NCBI GenBank assembly: GCA_017620255.1
Contig: JAFZQU010000044.1
Span: 1-49,451, forward strand
Origin: Lachnospiraceae bacterium
GTDB lineage: Bacteria > Bacillota > Clostridia > Lachnospirales > Lachnospiraceae
Reading direction: 5' to 3'
Length of the DNA: 49,451 bases
Numbering within the stretch: the first letter of the stretch is position 1; every line of letters begins with the position of its first letter. The position numbers were made by a program, and so were the translations under genes. A model generated the notes under the pieces. That model saw only the letters and a program-made list of their open reading frames with translations, had not been told where the DNA came from and did not search any database. Positions 25,712 through 32,822 of the stretch are shown here, in pieces.

Positions 25712-25741
25712 TCCCAAAGATAACGAATCTGTTTTGATCAG
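25708..25741 (+). other. Leader hairpin overlapping the leader-peptide stop
   Basis: CTGATC (25708-25713) pairs with GATCAG (25736-25741), and an inner AAAGAT can pair with the ATCTGTTT side. It begins in the last codon of the leader peptide and ends where the terminator hairpin starts, so a stalled ribosome would disrupt it. Confidence 0.5.
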
Positions 25742-25743
25742 TG

Positions 25744-25772
25744 ACCGTGGCTGTTTTTGTCGCGGTTTTTTT
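25744..25772 (+). terminator. Intrinsic terminator within the rsgA leader
   Basis: ACCGTG (25744-25749) pairs with CGCGGT (25761-25766) and is followed by seven T. It lies between the leader peptide and rsgA on the same strand with no gene ending just before it except that peptide. It is thus likely a conditional terminator. Confidence 0.6.
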
Positions 25773-25836
25773 ACGCCCGCCGATGTCCGGCGTGCTGTAT
25801 ATTCCCGGGGTCTCCATACGCAACAATGTATAAGAA

Positions 25837-26817
25837 ATGGAGAACAGAGAATTGAACAATGAACAGAATATCGGAAGAATTTCCGAAGTAAGAAAGAACA
25901 GGTTTATAATCCGTTTTGCAGGAGAAGATCTGCCTGCAAAACTCAAAGGAAGTTTTTATGGAGAAGATGGCGAAAGGTTTCCGGTTGTCGGGGACTATGT
26001 AGCATTTTTGTATAATCCCGAAGGGGAAAGCATGATCCTTTCGGTTTTGGACAGAACAAGCTTTTTACAAAGACCGGACCAGGCCAAAACCGGGGTTATG
26101 CAGTACATGGTCGCCAATGTTGACTACGCTTTTATAGTGACAGCTCTGAACGAAGACTACAGCTACAACCGGATCGCCAGATATGTAAGCGTTGCATTGC
26201 AGGGCGGCGCGGTCCCGGTCGTGATCCTTACCAAATCGGATCTGTGCGCAAATGCAGGCCGTACTGTCAGGGAAGTGGAATCCGTTTCAGAGAAGGTCAG
26301 GGTCCATGCCATTTCCGCAATATACGGGATCGGGCTTGAGGAACTGCAGGAATATTTTACACCCGGAAAAACGATCTGTCTGTTAGGGTCCTCCGGGGCA
26401 GGAAAATCAACCCTGATCAACGCCCTGACCGGAGAAGAAAGGATGAAGACATCTGCAGTCAGGGAATCGGATTCAACGGGAAGGCATACAACGACGCACA
26501 GGCAGCTTATTGAACTGGAAAACGGCGTAAGTATCATAGATACGCCCGGCATGCGGGAAGTAGGCATGGCCAACATGGATGAGGGGATCGACGATACTTT
26601 TTCCGACATCATCGAGCTGGAAAGCCGATGCAGGTTCAGCAACTGCAGACACGATACCGAGCCGGGATGTGCGATCAAAGCAGCTATTGCATCCGGAGAA
26701 CTGTCTGGGGAGAGATATGAACTCTACAAGAATCTCGGAGCGGAGAACAGGCGTAATTATGCCATGAAAAAACAGATATCCAAATGGAGAAAACAAAGAT
26801 GGACTTTGAAGCGCTAG
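25837..26817 (+). CDS. rsgA: Ribosome small-subunit GTPase RsgA
   Basis: The protein has 326 residues. It has an N-terminal OB-fold, then a circularly permuted GTPase: TKSD (G4) comes before GSSGAGKSTLIN (G1), G2 region DSTGRHTTTH and DTPGMRE (G3). The zinc module is CRFSNCRHDTEPGC. RsgA acts late in 30S assembly and is driven off by GTP hydrolysis on the ribosome. The first ATG has a weak ribosome site; an in-frame TTG at 25852 has GGAG at better spacing. It is preceded by a promoter, a leader peptide and a terminator. It may be an extra copy, as many Firmicutes carry a housekeeping gene near prpC/prkC, which is not seen here. Confidence 0.93.
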   Translation: MENRELNNEQNIGRISEVRKNRFIIRFAGEDLPAKLKGSFYGEDGERFPVVGDYVAFLYNPEGESMILSVLDRTSFLQRPDQAKTGVMQYMVANVDYAFIVTALNEDYSYNRIARYVSVALQGGAVPVVILTKSDLCANAGRTVREVESVSEKVRVHAISAIYGIGLEELQEYFTPGKTICLLGSSGAGKSTLINALTGEERMKTSAVRESDSTGRHTTTHRQLIELENGVSIIDTPGMREVGMANMDEGIDDTFSDIIELESRCRFSNCRHDTEPGCAIKAAIASGELSGERYELYKNLGAENRRNYAMKKQISKWRKQRWTLKR

Positions 26818-27131
26818 AAGAAGATATAACACAGTTGAACAGAATAAAACCCAATGCCAATTATGCCAGCCGCGACCGGTATAAGGATCTTTATCAGTCC
26901 ATTTATGAGAGACTGCTTGAGATGGAAAAAAGCGGCAGGATCGAATTGGAGCCCGGAAAAAAGGGCCTGGCTTACCTGCAGGAACTGCTCATAAATGATG
27001 GCCCGGAGTTTTGCTATACGATCGTTTTTTGGGAAAAGGGTCATGCTGGAAAAAAGTATAAGATCGGCGTTTGCATAAGGGGACTGCCGATCTGCAAACC
27101 GGTGGAAGAGCAGAGCTGTTTCACAAACTGA
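26799..27131 (+). CDS. Hypothetical protein overlapping rsgA
   Basis: The protein has 110 residues. The ATG at 26799 has GGAG nine bases upstream, inside the end of rsgA, and overlaps that gene by 19 bases. A charged helical N-terminus (ITQLNRIKPNANYASRDRYKDL is split by a turn) precedes a strand-rich part with FCYTIVFWEKG and IGVCIRGLPICKP. No family is recognised. Coupling to rsgA suggests a shared transcript. Confidence 0.65.
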   Translation: MDFEALEEDITQLNRIKPNANYASRDRYKDLYQSIYERLLEMEKSGRIELEPGKKGLAYLQELLINDGPEFCYTIVFWEKGHAGKKYKIGVCIRGLPICKPVEEQSCFTN

Positions 27132-27149
27132 TCATGGAGGAAAAAGAAT

Positions 27150-27515
27150 ATGAAAAAATGGTATGATGAAGAATATGAATTCACTGTAGAGGTGACCGGT
27201 TTCCTGCATGGAGATCACACGGAGCGTTATTGTCGTAACGGAGAAGAGGTCGGGGACAAATATACATGTACGTATGGCTGTCCTGTTAATGAACAGGGAT
27301 TCGGCATCTGCTCCAAGACCATGATGATGCTCTATCCGTTGATGGAAGCCGTAAGAAGCGGTGGAGATCTTGTAAATCTGGGCGGAGACGGGAAGTATAC
27401 CAAAACGATCGTCTGTCCTGACGGCTGTGTGATCTTTAAATTAACGGCCACGCCCCTCGGAAATGAGAATTTTCACAAGGGTGGATTTTGGGATTATCCG
27501 GATGAGACCGTTTAA
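27150..27515 (+). CDS. TIGR04076-family protein
   Basis: The protein has 121 residues. YEFTVEVTGFLHGD and then YGCPVNEQGFGICSKTMMML match the family's G-D...P-x-G-x-C core. LYPLMEAVRSGGDLVNLGG and CPDGCVIFKLTAT supply the conserved C-terminal block. The family is small, usually of unknown function, and common in anaerobes. A GGAGG site is well placed. It follows the unknown gene by 18 bases. Confidence 0.8.
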   Translation: MKKWYDEEYEFTVEVTGFLHGDHTERYCRNGEEVGDKYTCTYGCPVNEQGFGICSKTMMMLYPLMEAVRSGGDLVNLGGDGKYTKTIVCPDGCVIFKLTATPLGNENFHKGGFWDYPDETV

Positions 27516-27556
27516 CCGGGAGTAAATAGACGCACATTACAAGACTGGATACAAAA

Positions 27557-29296
27557 ATGAAAAGATTGCCGGAAACAGACAGACTGTTTTTGCGGGAAAT
27601 GAATATGGATGATTTTGACGCATTGTACGCGGTCCTTTCGGACAAGGATATCATGTGCCATTATCCGTACACCTTTGACGAAAAAAGGGTCAGAGACTGG
27701 ATCGAACGCAATATGCAGCGTTATGCGGAAAACGGTTTCGGCCTTTGGGCAGTATGCCTGAAAGAGACCGGAGAAATGATCGGCGACTGCGGCCTGACGC
27801 TCCAGAATATCGACGGTGAAATGCTGCCGGAGATCGGTTATCATATCCGAAAGGACTGCCAACGCAAAGGGTATGCGAAAGAAGCTGCAAGTGCGGTGCG
27901 TGACTGGGCGTTTGAAAACACGGATTATCCTTCCCTGTATTCGTACTGCAAATATACAAACGAACCATCATACAAAACGGCCGAAGCGATCGGTATGCAT
28001 TTCGAAAAAGAGTATACTGATGAAGCAAACGAGATCACGCATGTATCCGTAATACATAGAACGATGTCTGTTACGGGTTTATCCGGAAGGAAAAAGACAG
28101 CGGTCTTTACAATGGGAACGCGGGGAGACATACAGCCGTATATCTTCCTGTCCAAAGAATTGATAAAAAACGGATTTGAGGTGACGCTCGGCTCGCATCC
28201 CTGCTGGAGAGGACTGGTCGAAGAGGCCGGTATAAAGTTTGCACCGGTCGGCCCGGATATAGATATTGAAAAAGAGGCGGCGATCATCCGGGGAAAGGTG
28301 TCTAATCCTGTTCTGAGTCTGCTGAAGACAATGAATTTTATCTTTCGCATCATTCAGGGATCAACAGACGAGATATACGAAATCTGTAAGGGAAAAGACC
28401 TGATCATTGTCAGTCACAGTCAGATGGGGGCAGTTGAAGCCGGTGTGCTTGGGATACCGACAGTGAATGTGACACTCCAGACGGAAATGATCGGAGAGAA
28501 ACTGAGACCGCAGACATGGAAGGATAAACTTGTTGGCGGAATGATCGCAAAGCAGGTGGCCAAACCGTATAACAGGATCAGGAAAGTATACGGTCTTAAA
28601 CCGGTAAGATCCGCGGATGAGATCATGTCGGACAAGCTCAATCTGATCCCCATAAGCAGATACGTTATCGAAAGAAATCCCTATTGGGAAGAAAAAAATG
28701 TACTGACAGGATACTGGTATGACAAGGATCCGGATTACAAACCGGATGAAAAACTGGCTGCGTTTATCGAAAGCGGAGAAAAACCGGTGATCCTGGCGCT
28801 TGGAGCCATGTCGTTTGAGGACAGATCCGAAAAAGAAAAGCTGGATATGTTTGTAAAGGCATTTCAAAAGACAGGATGCCGGGCGATCATCCAGGGATTT
28901 CAAAAAACAATGCAGGATTACGAATTGCCGGAAGGTATGATGGCCTGCGGAAGTGTTCCGCACAGCTGGCTGTTTGGACAGGGCAGGTTTGTGATACATC
29001 ACTGCGGTTTCGGAACAGCTGCAGCCACCATGATCTACGGAATACCCTCCATTCCGGTTCCGCATGTGCTTGACCAGCTGGGGTTTGCCATGCAGCTTCA
29101 TAACATAAACGTTGCAACAAAACCGCTGAAGGCAAAGGATCTGAGCGAGAGTTCGATCATAGCGGCCATAAATGAAATGAATGACTGTTATGAGGAAAAA
29201 AAGAAACAGGCAGAACGGATCTCGGAAAAGATCAGGACAGAGGGCGGTGTGTCGGAAGCGGTCAGGCTGATCGGTCAGGTCCTTCAGGGATCCTGA
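27557..29296 (+). CDS. Fusion of GNAT acetyltransferase and GT1-type glycosyltransferase
   Basis: The protein has 579 residues. Residues 1-168 form a RimJ-like GNAT (LPETDRLFLREM, IGYHIRKDCQRKGYAKEAA, YKTAEAIGMHFEKEY). After a linker of about 8 residues, a UGT/MGT-type glycosyltransferase runs from 179 to 579. It starts with TAVFTMGTRGDIQPY and ends with the nucleotide-sugar loop FVIHHCGFGTAAATMIYGIP. The HHCGFGT block is the donor site of sterol- and macrolide-type GT1 enzymes. Met170 could start a free GT but has no ribosome site, so one polypeptide is likely. The site before the first ATG is also weak. It might acetylate and glycosylate one small molecule such as an antibiotic; this is inference. 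It overlaps the convergent HAD gene by 13 bases. Confidence 0.87.
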   Translation: MKRLPETDRLFLREMNMDDFDALYAVLSDKDIMCHYPYTFDEKRVRDWIERNMQRYAENGFGLWAVCLKETGEMIGDCGLTLQNIDGEMLPEIGYHIRKDCQRKGYAKEAASAVRDWAFENTDYPSLYSYCKYTNEPSYKTAEAIGMHFEKEYTDEANEITHVSVIHRTMSVTGLSGRKKTAVFTMGTRGDIQPYIFLSKELIKNGFEVTLGSHPCWRGLVEEAGIKFAPVGPDIDIEKEAAIIRGKVSNPVLSLLKTMNFIFRIIQGSTDEIYEICKGKDLIIVSHSQMGAVEAGVLGIPTVNVTLQTEMIGEKLRPQTWKDKLVGGMIAKQVAKPYNRIRKVYGLKPVRSADEIMSDKLNLIPISRYVIERNPYWEEKNVLTGYWYDKDPDYKPDEKLAAFIESGEKPVILALGAMSFEDRSEKEKLDMFVKAFQKTGCRAIIQGFQKTMQDYELPEGMMACGSVPHSWLFGQGRFVIHHCGFGTAAATMIYGIPSIPVPHVLDQLGFAMQLHNINVATKPLKAKDLSESSIIAAINEMNDCYEEKKKQAERISEKIRTEGGVSEAVRLIGQVLQGS

Positions 29297-29832
29297 TCCG
29301 GCGCATCGGGAAACGGAGTTTTGGAATCTGAAAACTCACGCCGCCGGATCTCTTCGGCTTTTGCGATGATCTTTTCTTTCCATTCATCATCCTGTGCGTT
29401 CAGCTGATAAGCGTTATAGCCGTATTGTCTTCCGAGTGAGCACACGATCGTTTCATCATCGATATGAAGCGATATCCGGTACATATTGGGGAGTTTCTGG
29501 GGGAGCATTGTTCTGTTTTCCCGTTGGACTTCTTTCAGATGACGATGACCGTTCACGATCCCGTCGAACTTTACACCATAGAAAAAGAACAGCGCTTTGA
29601 TATATGATTCTGAACGGAAAGAAGAGGTATATACCCAGACTTCATAATCCATTTTCTGAAGCGTTCTGATCAGTTCCGGACATCCGAGACGGAGTCTTTC
29701 ACGAAATATGAGGTTGAGGGGGAAGAAGGGTGCAGGTTCCGTCTGATGGGTTTCTTCGGATACAAATAAAACCTCATCCAGATCAAAGGAGACCCGCATT
29801 TTCCATTTTTTCTCTTTATGATCTTTCATCAT
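29284..29832 (-). CDS. HAD-like hydrolase-domain protein
   Basis: The protein has 182 residues. Motif I is VSFDLDEV (Asp17, Asp19), motif II is VYTSS, and ISLHIDDET gives the motif IV acidic pair, so phosphatase chemistry is possible. The segment from residue 13 closely parallels residues 140-285 of the upstream gene, so the two are tandem paralogues. The ATG overlaps the end of that gene by 17 bases; an in-frame ATG at 29799 (MRVSF) is a possible alternative. Transcription is from the same promoter as the ParB-HAD gene. Confidence 0.68.
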   Translation of the reverse strand: MMKDHKEKKWKMRVSFDLDEVLFVSEETHQTEPAPFFPLNLIFRERLRLGCPELIRTLQKMDYEVWVYTSSFRSESYIKALFFFYGVKFDGIVNGHRHLKEVQRENRTMLPQKLPNMYRISLHIDDETIVCSLGRQYGYNAYQLNAQDDEWKEKIIAKAEEIRRREFSDSKTPFPDAPDQDP

Positions 29833-30694
29833 CCCAGCTCTTTATGGTGTCAATCACACGCTTTGACCAGTCTTTGGCCGTGCAGTCAAGATCGTACTGC
29901 TCAAAAACGCCGTTCCTGTTTTCTATCTTTATGATCTCATCATTTGTGATATTGAGAGTGATACTGTATTTATTCATGATCTTTTTCTCGATCTGTTCAT
30001 CAAGCTTGTCTTTTTTCCAACGCTTTCTGGAATAACCGGTTATGACCCCGTTGATCCGGATATGATAAGCCTTGAGAAAATGACGGATCGTATCGTCAGA
30101 GTAATATTTTTGGGTATAGGCCCATATATCATAACCGTGATTCAGAAGAAAATGAGACAGTGCAGGCATCCCCAGGCGGATATGTTCCCTGTTGAGAGAA
30201 CCCGGAAGAAGGAAAGGCTTTTTTTCAAAGATCTCGCCATCGCAAAAGATCACTTCATCCAGGTCAAAGGAGACCCGCTTTTCGTTTGATGTCATACGGA
30301 GAGCTTTATCGATATCGGCATCTGTTGTCACATTTACGATCCGGACGGGTATTCTACGCATCCCCAGTCTCATGGCGGCAGCCCACCTGTGATGTCCGTT
30401 TAAGATCATATATCCGTCCGGATGCATTTTTTCAATATAAAGCGGTTCATCTTCATAACTGCCGTTCCAGTATTTGCCCCGGCTGATCCTGGACGCATAG
30501 TCGGTGATGATCCCGTAATTGGGTCCGATCGAAGGCATGGAAAACTCGTCATCGGGGTTGGGATGCAGTTTTTTGCTGTTCATCTTTCTGACAAAAAGAC
30601 GTTCCGGCAGGCTTGCTTTCAGCGGCATCCGGATCCCCTCGTATTTTTTCACGTCCTCCTGTATATATTTCATCAGGTTTGTATCTGCGCTCAT
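29816..30694 (-). CDS. ParB/Srx-like domain fused to HAD-like domain
   Basis: The protein has 292 residues. Residues about 30-135 form a ParB/sulfiredoxin-type fold with the GHHRWAAAMRLG motif (100-111) and a following strand RIPVRIV. From residue 140 a HAD-like domain begins with VSFDLDEV (Asp144, Asp146). Motif II is AYTQK, but the motif IV pair is changed to Asn-Asp (LNITNDE), so activity may be weakened. ParB/Srx folds include CTPases, nucleases and free-amino-acid kinases such as SerK. TATAAT lies only six bases before the first ATG; Met23 (30628) has a GAGGGG site and would leave the domain intact. Confidence 0.72.
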   Translation of the reverse strand: MSADTNLMKYIQEDVKKYEGIRMPLKASLPERLFVRKMNSKKLHPNPDDEFSMPSIGPNYGIITDYASRISRGKYWNGSYEDEPLYIEKMHPDGYMILNGHHRWAAAMRLGMRRIPVRIVNVTTDADIDKALRMTSNEKRVSFDLDEVIFCDGEIFEKKPFLLPGSLNREHIRLGMPALSHFLLNHGYDIWAYTQKYYSDDTIRHFLKAYHIRINGVITGYSRKRWKKDKLDEQIEKKIMNKYSITLNITNDEIIKIENRNGVFEQYDLDCTAKDWSKRVIDTIKSWDDERS

Positions 30695-30700
30695 ACCTTT

Positions 30701-30730
30701 ATTATAGCGTTACTGCATATCAGTAGTCAA
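30701..30730 (-). promoter_or_regulatory. Promoter of the ParB-HAD / HAD pair
   Basis: On the minus strand TTGACT (30725-30730) and TATAAT (30701-30706) are 18 bases apart. The -10 ends six bases before the annotated ATG, so the message would be leaderless or start inside the frame. The -35 overlaps the region of the plus-strand promoter for the acetyltransferase. Confidence 0.7.
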
Positions 30731-30748
30731 AATCTGTCCGACTGGTGT

Positions 30749-30754
30749 TATAAT
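30749..30754 (+). promoter_or_regulatory. -10 box of the divergent acetyltransferase gene
   Basis: TATAAT at 30749-30754, 46 bases before the GNAT ATG. Its expected -35 (near 30726-30731) falls on the -35 of the divergent minus-strand promoter and has a poor sequence, so the two promoters may interfere with each other. Confidence 0.55.
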
Positions 30755-30799
30755 GGGAAACGTATATGAAATACTTATATAAATGAAAGGGAAAAAGAA

Positions 30800-31261
30800 A
30801 TGAAGATCGAAAGAATAAACGACCCGAAAGAAAAACAGCAGATCAGCCACAGGATCCTTGAGGCACTTACGGAATGGTTTGAAGTTGTAGAGAGCAGGGA
30901 GCAGTATATCAAAGAGAGCGCAGACCGTATCTTCCTTGCAGCGAAGGAAGAGCAGGAATACGTAGGTTTCCTGTGCCTGAAAGAAACAGGCAGGGACACG
31001 GTTGAACTTGCTGTTATGGGCGTATTGAAAAAGTGTCACAGAAAAGGTGTGGGCCGGGCCCTTTTTGAGGAAGCCAAAAAGACCGCTACAGAGGCAGGTT
31101 ACTCTTTTATGCAGGTAAAAACCGTACAGATGGGTATGTACGAGGAATATGATATAACGAACCGGTTCTATATCAGCTGCGGGTTTAAGGAACTGGAAGT
31201 CATTCCGGAATTATGGGGAGAAGAGAACCCCTGTCAGATCTATGTGATGTCTTTACGATAG
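30800..31261 (+). CDS. GNAT-family N-acetyltransferase
   Basis: The protein has 153 residues. VELAVMGVLKKCHRKGVGRA carries the acetyl-CoA loop (R-K-G-V-G-R-A), and NRFYISCGFKELEVIPELWG is the usual C-terminal region of this fold. The ribosome site AAAGGGA is placed well. The substrate is unknown. It is transcribed away from the ParB-HAD pair and ends at a strong terminator at 31288. Confidence 0.87.
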   Translation: MKIERINDPKEKQQISHRILEALTEWFEVVESREQYIKESADRIFLAAKEEQEYVGFLCLKETGRDTVELAVMGVLKKCHRKGVGRALFEEAKKTATEAGYSFMQVKTVQMGMYEEYDITNRFYISCGFKELEVIPELWGEENPCQIYVMSLR

Positions 31262-31287
31262 AAATAAGGTTATAGACCATATATGAA

Positions 31288-31322
31288 AAGAAGCAACGGC
31301 ATTTGCCGTTGCTTCTTTTTTG
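31288..31322 (+). terminator. Strong intrinsic terminator
   Basis: A perfect 12-pair stem (GAAGCAACGGCA / TGCCGTTGCTTC) with a two-base loop, followed by six T. It ends the acetyltransferase transcript and marks the right edge of the accessory block. Confidence 0.93.
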
Positions 31323-31349
31323 ATTGGCAAAACTACGGAGGGACAAAAA

Positions 31350-31520
31350 ATGATACGATTAGAACTACCCGAAGAAAACGTTTTATTTTTCAAGGAGGTG
31401 ATACTTTGCAGGAAAAATACAATCAGTTTTTCAGAAACGCAAGAAGAAAAGGCGACGGAAGTCTCAGCGAAGAAGAAAGAAGACTCTATCTACAGATCCT
31501 GGATGAACTGGTGTTGGTAG
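31350..31520 (+). CDS. Possible small upstream reading frame overlapping the next gene
   Basis: The 56-codon frame starts with ATG at 31350 with GGAGGG seven bases upstream and begins MIRLELPEENVLFFKEVILC. Its last 115 bases overlap the gene that starts at 31406, in another frame. It could be an expressed small peptide or a coupling frame, or the ribosome site could be chance. No family is recognised. Confidence 0.35.
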   Translation: MIRLELPEENVLFFKEVILCRKNTISFSETQEEKATEVSAKKKEDSIYRSWMNWCW

Positions 31521-31846
31521 TCCCGGCATTATCCTGTCGGGAGATCGCGGATATCTTCGGGTATATAGAACGGTCGGTCATCTTTTTTCTTACGGTCTGC
31601 GCAAAGAGAAAAATGCCGGAAAACAGGTATGAAGGATGTATGGAAAATCTGCTCTTTCTTATGGAATACCTGTTGCATTACTTTTCTCACCGGGTGAGAA
31701 AGCGTGATCTTTTGCGCCTATATGAGATCGCGATCCATCCGGAACGGTTCAGGCCTGTCAGTATGACGGAATTGATCCGCTATGAGATCAATACGGGACT
31801 GCCCGAAAAAATCCACTTCAGTATGGAATATTATTTTTCCGGATAG
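31406..31846 (+). CDS. Hypothetical protein
   Basis: The protein has 146 residues and starts with TTG at 31406, set seven bases after AGGAGG (AAGGAGGTGATACT), a near-ideal site. The same frame is open further upstream but runs into the terminator at 31288. The sequence is helical: EERRLYLQILDELVLVVPAL, SCREIADIFGYIERSV and FLMEYLLHYFSHRVRKRDLL. No recognised family and no membrane segment are apparent. Its end overlaps the promoter of the exonuclease. Confidence 0.65.
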   Translation: MQEKYNQFFRNARRKGDGSLSEEERRLYLQILDELVLVVPALSCREIADIFGYIERSVIFFLTVCAKRKMPENRYEGCMENLLFLMEYLLHYFSHRVRKRDLLRLYEIAIHPERFRPVSMTELIRYEINTGLPEKIHFSMEYYFSG

Positions 31847-31852
31847 TATAAT
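31847..31852 (+). promoter_or_regulatory. -10 box directly before the exonuclease
   Basis: TATAAT at 31847-31852 ends seven bases before the exonuclease ATG. A transcript from here would begin at or next to the start codon. No good -35 lies 17 bases upstream (TGGAAT), so this may be weak or a chance match. Confidence 0.4.
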
Positions 31853-31859
31853 ACTTTTT

Positions 31860-32822
31860 ATGAATTATATTGTCTTGGACCTGGAATGGAATCAGTCCGC
31901 AGGAAAAAATGATTATGAGCTCCCCTTCGAGATCGTGGAGATCGGTGCGGTTAAGCTTAACCGGAAATTCGAGATCGTAGACCGTTTTGAACAGATCGTA
32001 AAACCGCAGATCTATCATTCGATCCACTTTATGACCTCGAAGATCGTGCATGTAGACAAAGAAGAACTGGATCGCGGAAGACCGTTTCCGGAGGTCATGC
32101 AGGAGTTTTTAAAGTGGTGCGGCAGAAAGTACATTTTCTGTATCTGGGGAACACTGGATCTGACGGAACTGCAGAAGAACATGTGCTATTACGGCATGGA
32201 TGAACTGTCGGCAGGCCCGTTGAAGTATTATGATATCCAGAAATTCTTTTCTCTGACATATGAAGACGGAAAGAGCAGGCGGGCTTTGGAATATGCAGTG
32301 GACCAGCTGCATATCGAAAAAGATATTCCGTTTCACAGAGCGTACAGCGATGCATATTATACGGCCAAGGTATTCATGGAGATCAACCGGAAGGATCCTT
32401 CGGTTGAAAAATATGTATCCTATGACGTCTTTATGGTCCCGCAGAGTAAACGGGAAGAGATCAGGGTCAATTTTAAGACATATGCCAAATATATATCCAG
32501 GGAATTTACGGATAAAACGATCGCAATGGAGGATAAAGCCGTTTCCTCCACGCGTTGCTATGTGTGTGGCCGGACAACGAAAAAGAAGATCAAGTGGTTT
32601 TCGGTAAACGGCAAACATTATTACAGTCTTTCTTATTGTAAGAGACACGGCTATCTGAAGGGAAAAGTCCGTATGAAAAAAACGGACACCGGAAATGTGT
32701 ATGTCGTAAAAACATTGAAACTGATCTCTCCCGAAGAAGCGGCAGAGATCTGGGAAAAACAGGATAAACTCAGAAAGATGCGCGCGGAAAAACGCAAAGC
32801 GCATAAGAGCAGTAAACGTTAA
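31860..32822 (+). CDS. DEDDh 3'-5' exonuclease with C-terminal zinc-ribbon-like region
   Basis: The protein has 320 residues. It has motif I YIVLDLEWNQ (Asp7, Glu9), Exo II around FCIWGTLDLTELQ, and motif III FHRAYSDAYYTAKVF with His and Asp, so it belongs to the DEDDh (RNase T / KapD-like) group that trims nucleic acid 3' ends. After about residue 225 an extra part carries RCYVCGRTTKK and, 20 residues on, SYCKRHGYL, a possible CxxC...CxxH zinc site, and the tail is very basic. The ATG at 31860 has no ribosome site and lies just after a TATAAT. It overlaps the convergent fusion gene by four bases. Confidence 0.85.
   Translation: MNYIVLDLEWNQSAGKNDYELPFEIVEIGAVKLNRKFEIVDRFEQIVKPQIYHSIHFMTSKIVHVDKEELDRGRPFPEVMQEFLKWCGRKYIFCIWGTLDLTELQKNMCYYGMDELSAGPLKYYDIQKFFSLTYEDGKSRRALEYAVDQLHIEKDIPFHRAYSDAYYTAKVFMEINRKDPSVEKYVSYDVFMVPQSKREEIRVNFKTYAKYISREFTDKTIAMEDKAVSSTRCYVCGRTTKKKIKWFSVNGKHYYSLSYCKRHGYLKGKVRMKKTDTGNVYVVKTLKLISPEEAAEIWEKQDKLRKMRAEKRKAHKSSKR

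Noticed and set aside
25837-26817. RsgA as evidence of a prpC-prkC-rsgA housekeeping cluster
   Set aside because: No phosphatase or Ser/Thr kinase gene flanks it; both neighbours are accessory genes.
28361-29101. A 246-codon minus-strand frame
   Set aside because: It is antisense to the glycosyltransferase part of the fusion and shows no domain features.
29284-29300. Palindrome GGATCAGGATCC at the convergent gene ends as a terminator
   Set aside because: The stem is short and no T-run follows on either strand.
31390-31412. Resemblance to the prfB programmed frameshift site (AGGAGG followed by CTT TG)
   Set aside because: The codon after CTT is TGC, not TGA, and a +1 shift would not reach the frame of the downstream gene; a plain ribosome site for the TTG start explains it.
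32109-32804. A 231-codon minus-strand frame
   Set aside because: It is antisense to the exonuclease, which has clear DEDDh motifs; no ribosome site or known pattern is visible.
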